DNA of 64,000 bases, from positions 10,351,922-10,415,921 of the forward strand of contig JALGPY010000012.1 of NCBI GenBank assembly GCA_023055425.1. Direction: 5' to 3'. Made by a program: the position numbers and the translations under genes. Source of the DNA: Linanthus parryae. Taxonomy: Eukaryota > Streptophyta > Magnoliopsida > Ericales > Polemoniaceae. The notes beneath the pieces were generated by a model, which worked only from the letters and a program-made list of their open reading frames with translations, did not search any database and was not told the DNA's origin. This document shows positions 53,899 to 64,000 of the stretch, one piece after another. Position 1 is the first letter of the stretch, and every line of letters starts with the position of its first letter.

Positions 53899-54062
53899 TG
53901 ATACGGGTCGCCGTAACGATATTAATCATTTATTAGTTTATTAGTTATTTGACTTATTTAATTATGTTATTTGGTTATTTTGTGATCCGGGCTTGGCCCG
54001 TAGGAGTCTAAGGTTAAGTCATTTATATATTTAAGTGATGTACTCTCTCAGTATTATAAAAG

Positions 54063-57000
54063 TGTGTACAACTAAATCCTCAAGAGAGATCCAAGTGTAC
54101 ACTTTAATTTGGGGATTAGAACACAGAGAAGTGTAGGGTGTGAGTAGGGAGAGTGTAAGCAAAGGCAACTGCTCTTGAAAGTGAGACAGTAGACTATCAA
54201 AGATCTGAGAGGGATTATGATGTCCAAGAGAATCAGAAGAAGTCTCCAGGAGGGTTAACGATCCTATATATAGTGGGGAAGTGACCGTTGTAAAGGGGTT
54301 AATGCACCTTATATGGCGTCTTAATGATAGCCCCTGTAACGGCACGTTCGACCATATATATAGAGACCATTACGCGCCTGCCCGCAAATATCAGAGACCG
54401 TTATGAGATCATCCGCATTTATGGGATACAAGAGCCTTAAACCTCTAAGTCAGTTACTAGAGGTCACTCGTGAGCTTGGTTGTCGCTCTCGCGCGACGGG
54501 CCTTACTCTAGCCTCCAAACCACTAAGTGAAACGACCCGGGATCTCGGTTCAGGGTTAATGCGACAATCGATAACCAAAAGTAGAAATATAGTTACGAAT
54601 ATTACATTTTATTTAATAAATACAACAATCTTGAGAAGATAAGATTACAAATATAATGTGTTTGAAATAATCTATGTGATCTACTAAGTGATCTAACTTT
54701 AAGCTAAACCTCTCGTCTCGATACGCGTTCCCATCCCCCACCTTGATTGATGACCTGCAGTTTTAAAATGGCAAAAGCCGACGCAGTTTGGAAGAAAATG
54801 ATTAGTAAAAACTGAGTAAATACACACTACGACATGTAAACCGATGAGTGGCACGCAGGAATAGTTTAAATAAACCAAGAGATTTGAAACATTAATAAGT
54901 AAGAGAGTTGGGAATTTATGAAAAATTATAAGTAATCACGTAGCGAGAACTTTTCGACTTTAAAACTTCAATAAACCGGGAGTATTAAAGGAATTCTTAA
55001 ATCAGTAGAATCTCCAGAATAAACAAGTTATTTTGAACTCATAACGATATTTTTTCACGAATAGCATATGCTTTTCAAATCATTTCATATATTAGGGCAT
55101 ATCCAGAGCCACAAACAACATCAATAGAGTATTCAACTTTCTTTCAAGTTTAGTTAACCGTTAATTTTAGCTGAGGCATGTCCAGAGCCACCAGCAGGAT
55201 CGATGTAGACAGAGGTATCACGAAATAATCACTAAGGGTTCCTTCTAGGGTCTATCAAATCCTATTTCACCCGAGCATTAAGGGAGCCCATTCGTCAACC
55301 CCGCTCACAACATTAGCTAAAAGGCCTTAAGTGTCGACACCCCTATACCGTAGTGACCCTTACAAGTATAAGTAGCACTCTATAGCTCTATAAACCCCTT
55401 GACCTCAATATCTTGATACATTTTGGCTCATCGGGGGCGGATTTGTGAACATTAACGTTCTATCCAATAATAAGAAGCATTGCTTCAATGGTCTTAGCCA
55501 TAAGAAAATGGAGGATCGCTTGATGCCTCCCATTAATAACAGTACTTTGTACATCGTACTAAGTCTATTAGAGGTATTTTATTTCTTCTCTTTCACATAA
55601 CCAGAATCAGAATATCAAAATTTCACAAGTAATTTCCGAGAGTTCTCAAAGGAGATGAATAAAATAGTTTAACAACATTCGAGTGGAAAACATGCATTCT
55701 CATACTTTTTCATATAACAAACATTCATTTGAAACGTCAAACAAATACGCACATTTTGATATGAAAAGGTCGTACATATGTACTTACCACTGAGATGAAG
55801 CACAATTAAAAGCAAGAAACTAAGCCTAGCACTCCGACGACAACCGCTCTCTCCTACGAGGTCGATGTCTACAATCACACGTATAACGTACTCGTTACAA
55901 CCAATCACACATGCATAATAAAAATGTAAACCTACATGTACATAGTCATTAATTTCACTAATGCACATATAATGATGTTTAAATATCAAAACAAGTCCAA
56001 CAAAACACCTAGAAGTTCAAAAATTCAAGTTTTTCTAAAAAATGTGAAACTACAATTCTGGACAGAATTGTAGCTCTGACTTTGGAGACATATTTACCAT
56101 ATCAAATCATCTCCTAAAATTTTGAAATTAATGTATGATGAACCTACATGTGTCAAATTTCAGAAACACCAAGAAAATCATGCACAGCTATTATAAAACG
56201 CAAGTTACAAAAATAACAAACACTGCTATGCAGAGACAAGTTTGGAAGAAAGTTTAAACTTTGAAGAACAATTAATACTACTTTAAGAATAGGAAAAAAT
56301 GCCCATATTCTCCAGAATGAATCCCTTATGTGTCTAGTTTCATCACAAGAAAGATTTGGTGCCATAGGTTTCTGGAAATGAGATTTTTAACAAAAATGGT
56401 AAAACTTGTCCAAAAACAGAGTTTCAGAAAACATGCAACTTAGAATGAGCATATCGCCCTAACCAAAAAGGCTATGGAGTTGAATTTTCTTTCAAATTGA
56501 CCCTCTATGAGTCTAGTTTCAGAATATGAATGATTTAAAAATTCTAAAGAGACAAAATTTAGATATAATATACGTTTTTCATAAACTGGTCAGATTGTAA
56601 AAATGTGCAATTTTCACCTAGAGCACTTAAAACATGATCAAATCAATTATATAACACATGCAACTTATAGAGACTTGATTTTCAACCAAATTACATCATT
56701 TTATGCATTAATTAAGACTTTTACATGCTCTTGACACAAATGATGAAAATTTTCTTGACATGCAAGTGCAACTACCAAGAAATTTACAAAGTGCATATGG
56801 GTTTTAGTGTGAGTTTCATGAAATAGTAAAAATTTGGAGTCAATCATATGATCTAACCATGGAAAGGAAGAATCAAGCATGGAGATGAAGAAAACTAAGA
56901 TGAAATTTCATCAATCAAAGCAAACGATGGACATGCATGTATGAATTCAAGACTAGAAGGAAGATTTACCCCAAGATTCAAGAAATTATGAGGAAAATGT

Positions 57001-57775
57001 TGAATTTGGGCTTCAATCCATGAGTAGAATGGTGAAAGAGCTACCCTCCATGATGATACAACCTTTGGACTCAAGTTTTTCATGTTTTGGATGCCAGAAA
57101 ATGATGTTTTGATGGTGTATTCATGAGGTCAACACCAAAAAACGGGATGAAGTTGAAAGAGAGGGAAGAGAGCTTGTATGAATGCTCATTAGGAGGAAAG
57201 ATGTAAAGAAATGAAGTGATGGAGATAGGGAGTGATTGGGTTGATGAAGATGGGAGTGTTTGATGGAGTATGTATATGAAAACCATATTATAATGGGAGT
57301 TGATCAAGTTGGTGGGTGAGGAATTAGGGATCAATAAAAATCTCCCAACAAGTTAGATTGGGATAGAAATGAGAGATGTCAAAAATTAAAGGATGAAAAT
57401 ATCAATTTCGTAAGTTGATGGATGGAGCTAAATAATCGATAGCCAAAATTAAGGGGTAAAAGAAATGCAATTAAAAAGTCTCCCAACACCATAGTTGGGG
57501 TAGGAATTGGATTACCAAGAGAATGAGGGTTGACATGAAAATACAAGAAATTTAAGATAAATACAAAATTCCATATGCAAGAGGGGTATAAATGAGATCC
57601 CGGGTCGTTTCACTAAGTCCCCACAAGTCCCGTGTGGTTGGTACACGAGGGCCCTATCTCGCAGCCCCCAAGTTGATAAGCATGGGTAGTTATCCGGTGT
57701 GTATGGAGCACATATAGGTGTGCTAGATGGCTGCCACCTGGTTCTGATTCATTTGTCTGGAAAGAACCATCTACA
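54063..57775 (-). repeat. Tat2 3' LTR, interrupted
   Basis: TGTGTACAACTAAATCCTC...CCACTAAGT (54063-54528) and ACTAAGTCC...CTACA (57612-57775) match Tat1 LTR ends and interior (Tat1 has CCACTAAGTCCC uninterrupted near 7608). Confidence 0.9.
54528..57612. mobile_element. 3.1-kb insert with 19-bp inverted ends, probable solo LTR
   Basis: The ends are TGAAACGACCCGGGATCTC and its exact inverted copy. Read with TG...CA ends, the target duplication is CTAAG (54523-54527 and 57613-57617). Read with GAAAC...GTTTC ends, the duplication is 7 bp (ACTAAGT). The interior is AT-rich without long ORFs. Its minus strand contains phrases such as GATGAAACTAGACACATAAG that recur in long LTRs of Tekay/Del-type chromoviruses. 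I favour a solo LTR. A TIR DNA transposon derivative is the alternative. Confidence 0.6.
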
Positions 57776-58113
57776 TTAGCCCCCTTTTGCGCGAATGTCA
57801 CGCGTGCTTTTGCTGTGCAGTCGCGTAAAATCAGTCGTGCGTGGTCCCCACGCAGATCCTCGTACCAATTTGAATACACTTCAAATCCCTAGCCCCCAGG
57901 CGTAGCCATGATTGCCTAGAGTTTGGAGACGCCATATAGCCTTTGATGAAGCGTGGTCACTCAAATTTGAAAAGACGCCACTACAAATTTTCACCGGTTT
58001 TTGAGGAAAAAATAACTCAGAACCATTTGATCGGTCACTAATTCCGCCGGTTATCTAAGCGTTGCGGTCATTCAGCAGTCGTCATCAGTCACAACTCTTC
58101 AGTCTCCGAGGGC

Positions 58114-58121
58114 TATTTAAA
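58114..58121 (+). promoter_or_regulatory. TATA box of the Tat2 antisense ORF
   Basis: TATTTAAACCCTTT is conserved at 8106-8119 in Tat1. It lies about 290 bases before the antisense ORF start and is oriented with it, opposite to gag-pol. Confidence 0.55.
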
Positions 58122-58400
58122 CCCTTTCGGTAAATTGATTGAAACTTTTATGCCGTCATTGTGTCCAAGGTTATATGAACCAGGAAGAGAATCATCAGTA
58201 AGAAGCCGAGACTTTCAATCAGATGCTTGACAAAATTTCGCAAGCAGTTCAAGTGCTCCATCAAAAATCTTGTTAGTGATTCTCCCCCTTTTGCTTTACT
58301 TGAGATTAAACTAGCAGATACTCTTCTCCCCCTTCTTCTTTGCATGCAACCCATTTCATGTCTTTGATCCTATTCTTGCTTAATGTTTGTTTTGGCAGAA

Positions 58401-61237
58401 ATGGCCCCCAAGAGATCGTAGAAAGAGGCTGTCGAGGTAGCTGAACTCCGCGAAGACTTATGATGCAAAGCCCCCTAATTGGGTGGTGATGACTTCTTCT
58501 TGTCCACCATTAGAGGGACCACTCCCCAAGAGTCACCTCTCGGGGAAGATGCTTTACAACTGATAGCCGAGCCAGACCGGGAAGACTGGGATTTATCAGA
58601 CACCCAGGATGTACAAAGACTCGGCCTTGAAGCGGGCCTTTATCCATTCACTGATCTCCTCTTCCAGGATTTCCTGAAAAAACTCGACTGGGTGGAGGAA
58701 TGGACCGAGTTCATCCTCGATCGCCACGAGAAGTTACTGATGAAATCCGGAGTTTATCATGCTATTCCCGCGACCGGAGGGCTCAACCTTAAAGTTGATC
58801 AAGACATGCTAAGGATCCTGTTTCCCCGGTACTCGAAGAAGACTCATACTTTCCATTTCTCTTCTTTTGAGGTCGCGCCCACTCTCGAAGATGTGGAGGT
58901 CCTGCTGATTTTGTCGAGCATGGGGGCTTTTGATCCCTTGGATGAATTAGAGTCTGACGAAGAACTTTCCCTCTTTGCACAAATGAAAGATTGCATCGCA
59001 GTTATGAAGAAAGTTTCCACAAGGTGGGTGCCCGACGCGACTAAAACCTGTGATACTTTCATGTCTGTCTCCTCCAGCGCGAAGAATATATGGTCAAAGT
59101 GGATCATGTACTTTTCAAAGACTACGCAAAACCTGCAATCATCAAGGAGTTGGAGGATGACGAAGACGCGATAATCTCCACTAAAGGGGAGGGTATTAAG
59201 TGGACGTTATGCAGTTTCTTGTGTGTCTGGTTATCACGCTATCTTATAGACGAGAGTCCACGTGATGGAGTTTTTGTTCACGTTATCCCGCTTGCAGTAA
59301 AGCTCGCGCTTGGCCATAAGATTGATCTGGGGCCCTTGGTCTTGGGCTCCTTATATTACCAGCTTGACTTGGCCGCGACCCATATCGAACAGTCGCAAGT
59401 TAGAGTTGATGTCTTCGCATTTGTGAACACTGCCTTCCTGACCATGTGGGCTTTTGAGCGATGGCCTGCGTATGCCCCACTCCCCTCCGAGGTCGAACCG
59501 TGGAACGCACCCAATTCTGAGCGTCTACACAAGTGCCCGCGTTCGTGACGTTGGTTTAGTACTAGGGGCAAACCTCGCAACTTCTCCTTGGTGTGCGATG
59601 ATGTTAGGTTTTTCGTGGCTAGACCTTATGCTACTCAATTGAACAACATCGTTTTCCTGGAATACATGTACCCGAATGAAAACAACCGTTCAAGGAAAAG
59701 CATATCACCAAAGGTGCCCGGAGCTATGGGAGGTTTGTGAATTGGTGCAGAAGAGGGTATCTGTCTGCCCTAGTCGAGTACGCGCCCAGATTAGAGTCTT
59801 GTAATTATGAACGTATAGCGTTTCACCATGATCTGCTTCGTGTGAGTCCCCAGTTGCGTTTTGATGCCATCGCGCCACCTATGTGGTCTGACTTAATTGC
59901 CAAGGGTTGCTACGATGGATTTCTCTACGGGAAGAGCAATGACTTGCTCATTGCAGAACTCCCGCTTATTCAACCTTCCAGAGAGAGGCAAGGATGGATT
60001 ACATCGAGTTGGGTAGCTTTATGGAAAACCCAGGCTCACCGTTTGGTGAAGCCTCAAGCTCAGCTCCAGGTCAGCAAAGCTTTTGACCTCCTAGTTAAGG
60101 AATATCCCTTCAAGCCAACTCGCACCCGAGACGCGTCAAAATACGGTTACTATTCTCTGCTGGATATAAACTACCATCTGTGTCCGCAGCTGATCTTGGA
60201 TGTGAAAACCGCCATTGTACAGCATAAATCCCTGAATGCAAGAGCCCAATATGCGATGAAATTCATACTGGTACACCCAAGCGCCCTTATCTCTGTTCCT
60301 TTATGTACTTAACTTTGACAATTTGAAAACATTACTTGTCCCTCCCGGGCTGCAATAGTGCTGCTTGAGACGCTTCACGTCAGGGGAACGCAGTGGGGGT
60401 TTTATGGATTACTGCCGTGAAAAGAAGAACCAACCCAACGATCCCATTACTCCAGAGACACCCATGGACGAAGGGATTCAGAAGGAGATTTCAGATGAGC
60501 TCGAGGCCTTCCTTGTGCCACATGTCAATGGGGTGAAAAATAGAAATGCGACAGCCCCGCGTCCGGCGATCTTTCACACAACAATCGAGGCGTCCGCGAA
60601 GTGAACCAGTGACTAAGAAGACCGCTGCTCAATCGAACAAATCTTCCCGTGTGAAGAAAATTGCTCCTTCTAAGAAGGTTGTCACCAAGAGGACCTTCAT
60701 TGCGAGAGAAGGTAATTACACTGCGTTCCAATTCCACTTATGAAAAGGGACTTGCCTCAGTACTTAACTCTTGCCTGGTTTGCAGGAAGTGATAGTCCAG
60801 TCCATGGAAAAACTGTCTTAACTGAGGAGGAAGCAATCGAAGAATCGAGAACCATGGATGAAGAAAGGGAGAGAAAAGAGAAGGAAGAGGAGGATCGACA
60901 GATCCAGGAAGCGTTGGAGAAAAGCATTGCAGACCAAGCATCTTCCAAAAGTCCCTCTTCGCGCCGACCTAGAAGTCAACCATCGCAAGGTCGCTCAACT
61001 ATCTCCCAGTTGCATCAGGCGCAAATGGCCCTCCATGACCTCACTGGCGATGAAGATGAGGAAGGTACGATTTTTAAGTTTGCACTGTCGCATCATGACC
61101 TTATCTTGAATACGATATATCATGGGGTCTCTAGGCATGATATTCGCAGGTGGTTAAAGGATCAGTGTGGGGAGTCCTCAAGTATATCCACCTCCTTCGC
61201 ACTTTCATGCTTCTTGCTTGCTCTGGAATTTCAATAG
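58401..61237 (+). pseudogene. Antisense plant-mobile-domain ORF of Tat2
   Basis: The likely start is ATG 58401 (MAPKRS), two bases after a probable intron acceptor (TTTGGCAG). Stops at codon 7 and two further codons in the first 26, and frameshifts near 59090 and elsewhere, break it. The longest frames encode LFQDFLKKLDWVEEWTEFIL, HTFHFSSFEVAPTLEDVEVL, then WLSRYLIDESPRDGVFVHVI with PLAVKLALGHKIDLGPLVLG. This is the pattern of the plant mobile domain (MAIN/MAIL1-like, PF10536 type). A small intron with GT-AG ends lies at 60712-60785, and an acidic, charged tail follows (EEERERKEKEEEDRQIQEALEKS). Such antisense ORFs are known from Tat elements. Their role is unknown. Confidence 0.78.
60712..60785 (+). 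other. Probable intron in the Tat2 antisense ORF
   Basis: GAGAAG|GTAATTACAC at the left and CTGGTTTGCAG|GAAGTG at the right, 74 nt. Plant-type length, T-rich 3' end and consensus borders. Confidence 0.6.
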
Positions 61238-61257
61238 AGATTTTCTTCATACTTCAG

Positions 61258-62672
61258 TGTTGGAATAGATGCCCTAGAGGCAACCTAGTTTAGTATGAAC
61301 TTGTTTTTGTCTAGAACACTCATTGTATTATTTATTGGATATTTAATATAATGAAGTCCTTAAATTACAATTGTGTTGTTTATCTTAAATATTCCTAGTC
61401 CAATATAATGATTAATAGGACAATCATCTATAGACTAGTATGGGGTTGGATTGATATGGAGAAATCATGATCCAACATATAAGTGTGCATTAAGGGTAAT
61501 GGCGCACTGGATTGACCCATCTCCGAGAAGGATACATAAATGTTATGTGGATTCACACGCGCTTCTGGTGGTTACAACGGTATTGTCATCCTTAGACTTG
61601 AAGTCACTAGATTGTCTAGTTGTGGATTATTGTGATTTTGGTAGCGTCAAACGCTACACCGTAACTGGGTAGCTATAAAGGCGTGTATCGGATACAATAA
61701 GAAGCAAGCTTAGAAATCGTAGTAGACGTAGATATAATTTGTCCCTCCCACATAACAAAAGCAAATATCTGAGGCCACTCGAGGGATAGTGCTTATGGAA
61801 TGTCTGGCCAGACTCAAATAAATCAATATAGGATATTGATGTTATTTGCACGAATAAGGCTATTCCCAGGATCGGGAAACTATGGAATGGATATACGAGT
61901 GTGACTGGTATTTCTGGTGTTCAATCCGGATATAGAGACAAAGGGATGCGACAATTACTTGCACAAGGTTTGTCGGATGACTATTCTATTAGTTGGCTAG
62001 AATGGATGTCCTGCTAGAGACCGCTCCATATTAGAAAATTGTTGCTACCAACTAGATAGAACCTATGGGGTCACACGCGAGATAGAGTTGAACTAGATTT
62101 GGGAATTAATTAATATGATTAATTAATTAGAAGGATCACTTTGCAACACCTTGCAAACTTAGTAGGGCTAATATGCAAGGAAGGGACTAATCTGAATTCA
62201 TGTTGGATTAGGAAGGGCCTTTAGGTAGTTCACAAGGAGTTGGTGGACTATAAAGGATGTTCCTAGATTCCTTCCCACACTAAGGCTCATAACATAAGTG
62301 AGTGGGAGAGAAAAAAGAGAGAAAGAGCAAGCAACAAGAGGGTCGAACCCGACCCCCTTGCGCCGCCCCTACCCGTCGGCCACAAGGAAGCCAAAAGCTT
62401 CCCTTGTTGCCTCGTGGTGCCTAATTTCTTCTTCCTCTTCCTCCGGTCCAAGCTAGAACAAAGGAGAAGGAAGATCTAGATCTCAACTCTAGGCGTGGAT
62501 CAACCGTAGAGACGTGACACAATTCACGTTACAAGTCATCACAGGAAAAACCCTAAGGTGTGTAACATGATTCTTCCTTTACCATCGTTATGATTCTCTT
62601 CCTGTGATCCTTGGAGGGTATTGAATGGATAATTTAGTTTTTCCGCTGCGTATCCATGATCAAAAACCTACA
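61258..62672 (+). repeat. Second Angela 5' LTR
   Basis: Homologous over its length to 32159-33577 and 39127-40552, with more indels than those two show against each other. Confidence 0.92.
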
Positions 62673-62673
62673 G

Positions 62674-62685
62674 TGGTATCATAGC
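62674..62685 (+). promoter_or_regulatory. Primer binding site of the second Angela element
   Basis: TGGTATCATAGC against the standard TGGTATCAGAGC, one G-to-T change at position 9. Confidence 0.9.
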
Positions 62686-64000
62686 CACATGTCATAGAAC
62701 ATAGACGTGGTCTATGTGTTACGTTTTGATAGTTTTACACTTTAAATTTATTTTATCGCGTAAACGGACAAATCAAACATATGATGCAATTTGTCAATAA
62801 TCAAACATAACAAGACCTAGTTTTTGCATTGGATGCATAAATTAGTGAGTTTGAGAAATTTTACGATCTTAGATCTAGGGTTTGGGCACCAATTTGGAAA
62901 CTAGTTTCAAATTTGGAAACTTTTTGGACTTGGGCAACAAGGAAGGAGTTGTTTTGGAAACAACTAAGGGGGTTCGACCCTAGGGACCGCCCCTCTCCCT
63001 TCCTTACCGCCCAAGCCACCTAGGCCGAGGGCCTAGGCGGTCGGTCGACCACACGGATTGGGCCAGCCAGCCTAGGCTCGGCCCAGGACGGCTCCAATAG
63101 GGTTCGGCCATAATCTGGTGGGCCCCTTGGACCGTTTTAACCCTAGAAATCCTAAAATCAATTAAAAATTGACCAAGCGCGTTAAAATTGGATTTTAACT
63201 GTTTATGTGCAAATCGCATGGTGGTTGGATATGTCCTTAGGATGTGGTTTGATGTGAATGTTTAAATTTGTAGTTTGGTTTACGGCCTGCGAGCTAATCA
63301 ATTTAATATAATAATTAATTAGAGTTTTATGGCCTGCGAGCCATTTTTTCTCAACTTGTGAGATTTACTTTATTTAGTATAGTTGTTAGCTAGTGCTAGA
63401 GAATAGATTGTTAGCCAAGATTGAAGAAAAGAAGCCCGAAGCTAAAAGGAGCCACAAAAGCTGGATCATGGAGCATTCCACATGACTATGAAAGATGGAC
63501 CAAGAGATGAAGACGCATGGAGATGTGTTTGCTTTTAGGGTTCATAGATATTCCCATTGGCTTGGGAATATCTTAGTCTAGAAAAGGCCATATCCATATC
63601 ACATTTTATTTATTTTGTGGTTGTTTATTTTATTATCTTATTGTTTTCAGATTGGTGTATGGATGATGCATGCAATTAGGATAATAAGATAATTAGACAA
63701 TCCGGATCTATTATTTGGAATTGTGCCCAAACTCAGAATAGATAGATCAGTTGATATGGATCAACAAAACAATTAAAATTGAATTTTAAAATCCCGCAAA
63801 ATTCAAATATTGTGTTTTTCCTTCTCGTTATTTAAACACTCATTGTCATCATGTTTTATCAAGCTCGTGCATGCCAAAGCAAGGCGACTTGGTTCATTAT
63901 GATGAAATGCGATGGAACAAGCAAGTAATGTGCAATCGTTTAAATAAGAGGTCGGACACAACTAGGCTATTAATATGATTAAAACCTAGAGGCAATCAAT

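Larger units (their letters stand above)
52471..54062 (+). mobile_element. Deleted, non-autonomous gypsy-type LTR element (D)
   Basis: The stretch TTATTAGTTTATTAGTTATT through TTATAAAAG is repeated at 52494-52640 and 53930-54062, giving a 5' LTR (about 52471-52752) and a 3' LTR starting TGATACGGG at 53899. A purine tract AAGGGTGGGAGAG precedes the 3' LTR. Between them is a Gag-like start and a short tail (LEGKVVFKGG), with RT, RNase H and most of integrase missing. The 3' LTR is cut at 54062 by the insertion of Tat2. The exact 5' LTR start is uncertain. Confidence 0.72.
54063..61257 (-). mobile_element. Tat-lineage gypsy element Tat2, partial
   Basis: Its left LTR (54063-57775, net about 623 bp without a 3.1-kb insert) is homologous to the Tat1 LTRs. 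The polypurine tract (57780-57791) and 3' region with the antisense ORF follow as in Tat1. The integrase side is not reached, because a second Angela element begins at 61258. It inserted in the 3' LTR of element D after ATAAAAG. Confidence 0.88.
61258..64000 (+). mobile_element. Second Angela-type copia element, cut by window end
   Basis: The LTR 61258-62672 (1415 bp) begins TGTTGGAATAGATGCCCTAGAGGC and ends AACCTACA. One base later is a primer site TGGTATCATAGC (one mismatch). The leader (62686-64000) matches that of the first Angela element, including two TACGGCCTGCGAG-type motifs. No coding region is reached. It is clearly diverged from the 32159-40552 copy, so it is an independent insertion. 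It splits Tat2. Confidence 0.92.

Noticed and set aside
53690..53929. Minus-strand ORF of 79 codons over element D's 3' end
   Set aside because: It overlaps the plus-strand pol tail and purine tract, and no independent support was seen.
62339..63219. GC-rich open frames in the second Angela LTR and leader
   Set aside because: They correspond to untranslated LTR and leader sequence in the first Angela element and have no protein motif.

Overview
The window is nuclear plant DNA, from an angiosperm with a repeat-rich genome and probably a eudicot. It is almost entirely nested transposable elements. The lineages are plant-specific (Sirevirus-type and Angela-type Ty1/copia, Tat-type Ty3/gypsy with an antisense plant-mobile-domain ORF, CACTA, hAT-type MITE), and the primer sites match plant tRNAs. 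I found no intact host gene, rRNA or functional tRNA gene. The only host-gene material is a captured four-exon piece of a PIG-O-like gene inside a CACTA transposon.

Layout. (1) 1-7015: minus-strand Sirevirus-like copia element (C0), with its 5' LTR on the right and a third ORF running off the left edge. It is inserted in the pol of an older plus-strand relative, element A, visible at about 7021-7169 and again from 16141. (2) 7170-16135: complete minus-strand Tat gypsy element (Tat1), also inserted in A, with 606-bp LTRs and a 5-bp duplication (ACTAT). (3) 16141-41464: tandem plus-strand Sirevirus arrangement A(internal)-LTR-B(internal)-LTR. Both internals have gag/pol remains and a third, lysine/glutamate-rich ORF downstream of pol. 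A 681-bp hAT-type MITE sits in B's RT (27510-28190), and a full-length Angela element (32159-40552, duplication TGAGT) sits in B's 3' LTR. (4) 41465-41913: reverse-oriented Sirevirus LTR fragment, split by a 221-bp retroposed insert with a 16-bp duplication. (5) 41914-49284: four tandem copies of a unit of about 1.15 kb, each with a tRNA-like box. Copy 3 holds a 2.93-kb CACTA element (45140-48071) with the PIG-O exons. (6) 49285-52470: unclassified repeat-like DNA. (7) 52471-64000: a small deleted gypsy-type element (D), whose 3' LTR is broken by a second Tat element (Tat2, from 54063). Tat2's LTR contains a 3.1-kb insert with inverted ends (solo-LTR-like), and its internal region is cut at 61258 by a second Angela element that runs off the window.

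How the parts work together. These are decayed copies. LTR pairs differ by about 8-9% in the stretches compared by eye, and every polyprotein has stops, frameshifts or deletions, so none should be autonomous now. The most unusual shared feature is a short palindrome (TTCAAGGCCTTGAA in C0, TCAAAGCTTTGA in A/B). It recurs at equivalent coding and non-coding sites in two diverged Sirevirus subfamilies. The third ORF of these Sireviruses, with its own CT-rich, AACCCTAA-containing leader, and the antisense ORF of the Tat elements, with its own TATA box and introns, are the accessory genes most worth following up.
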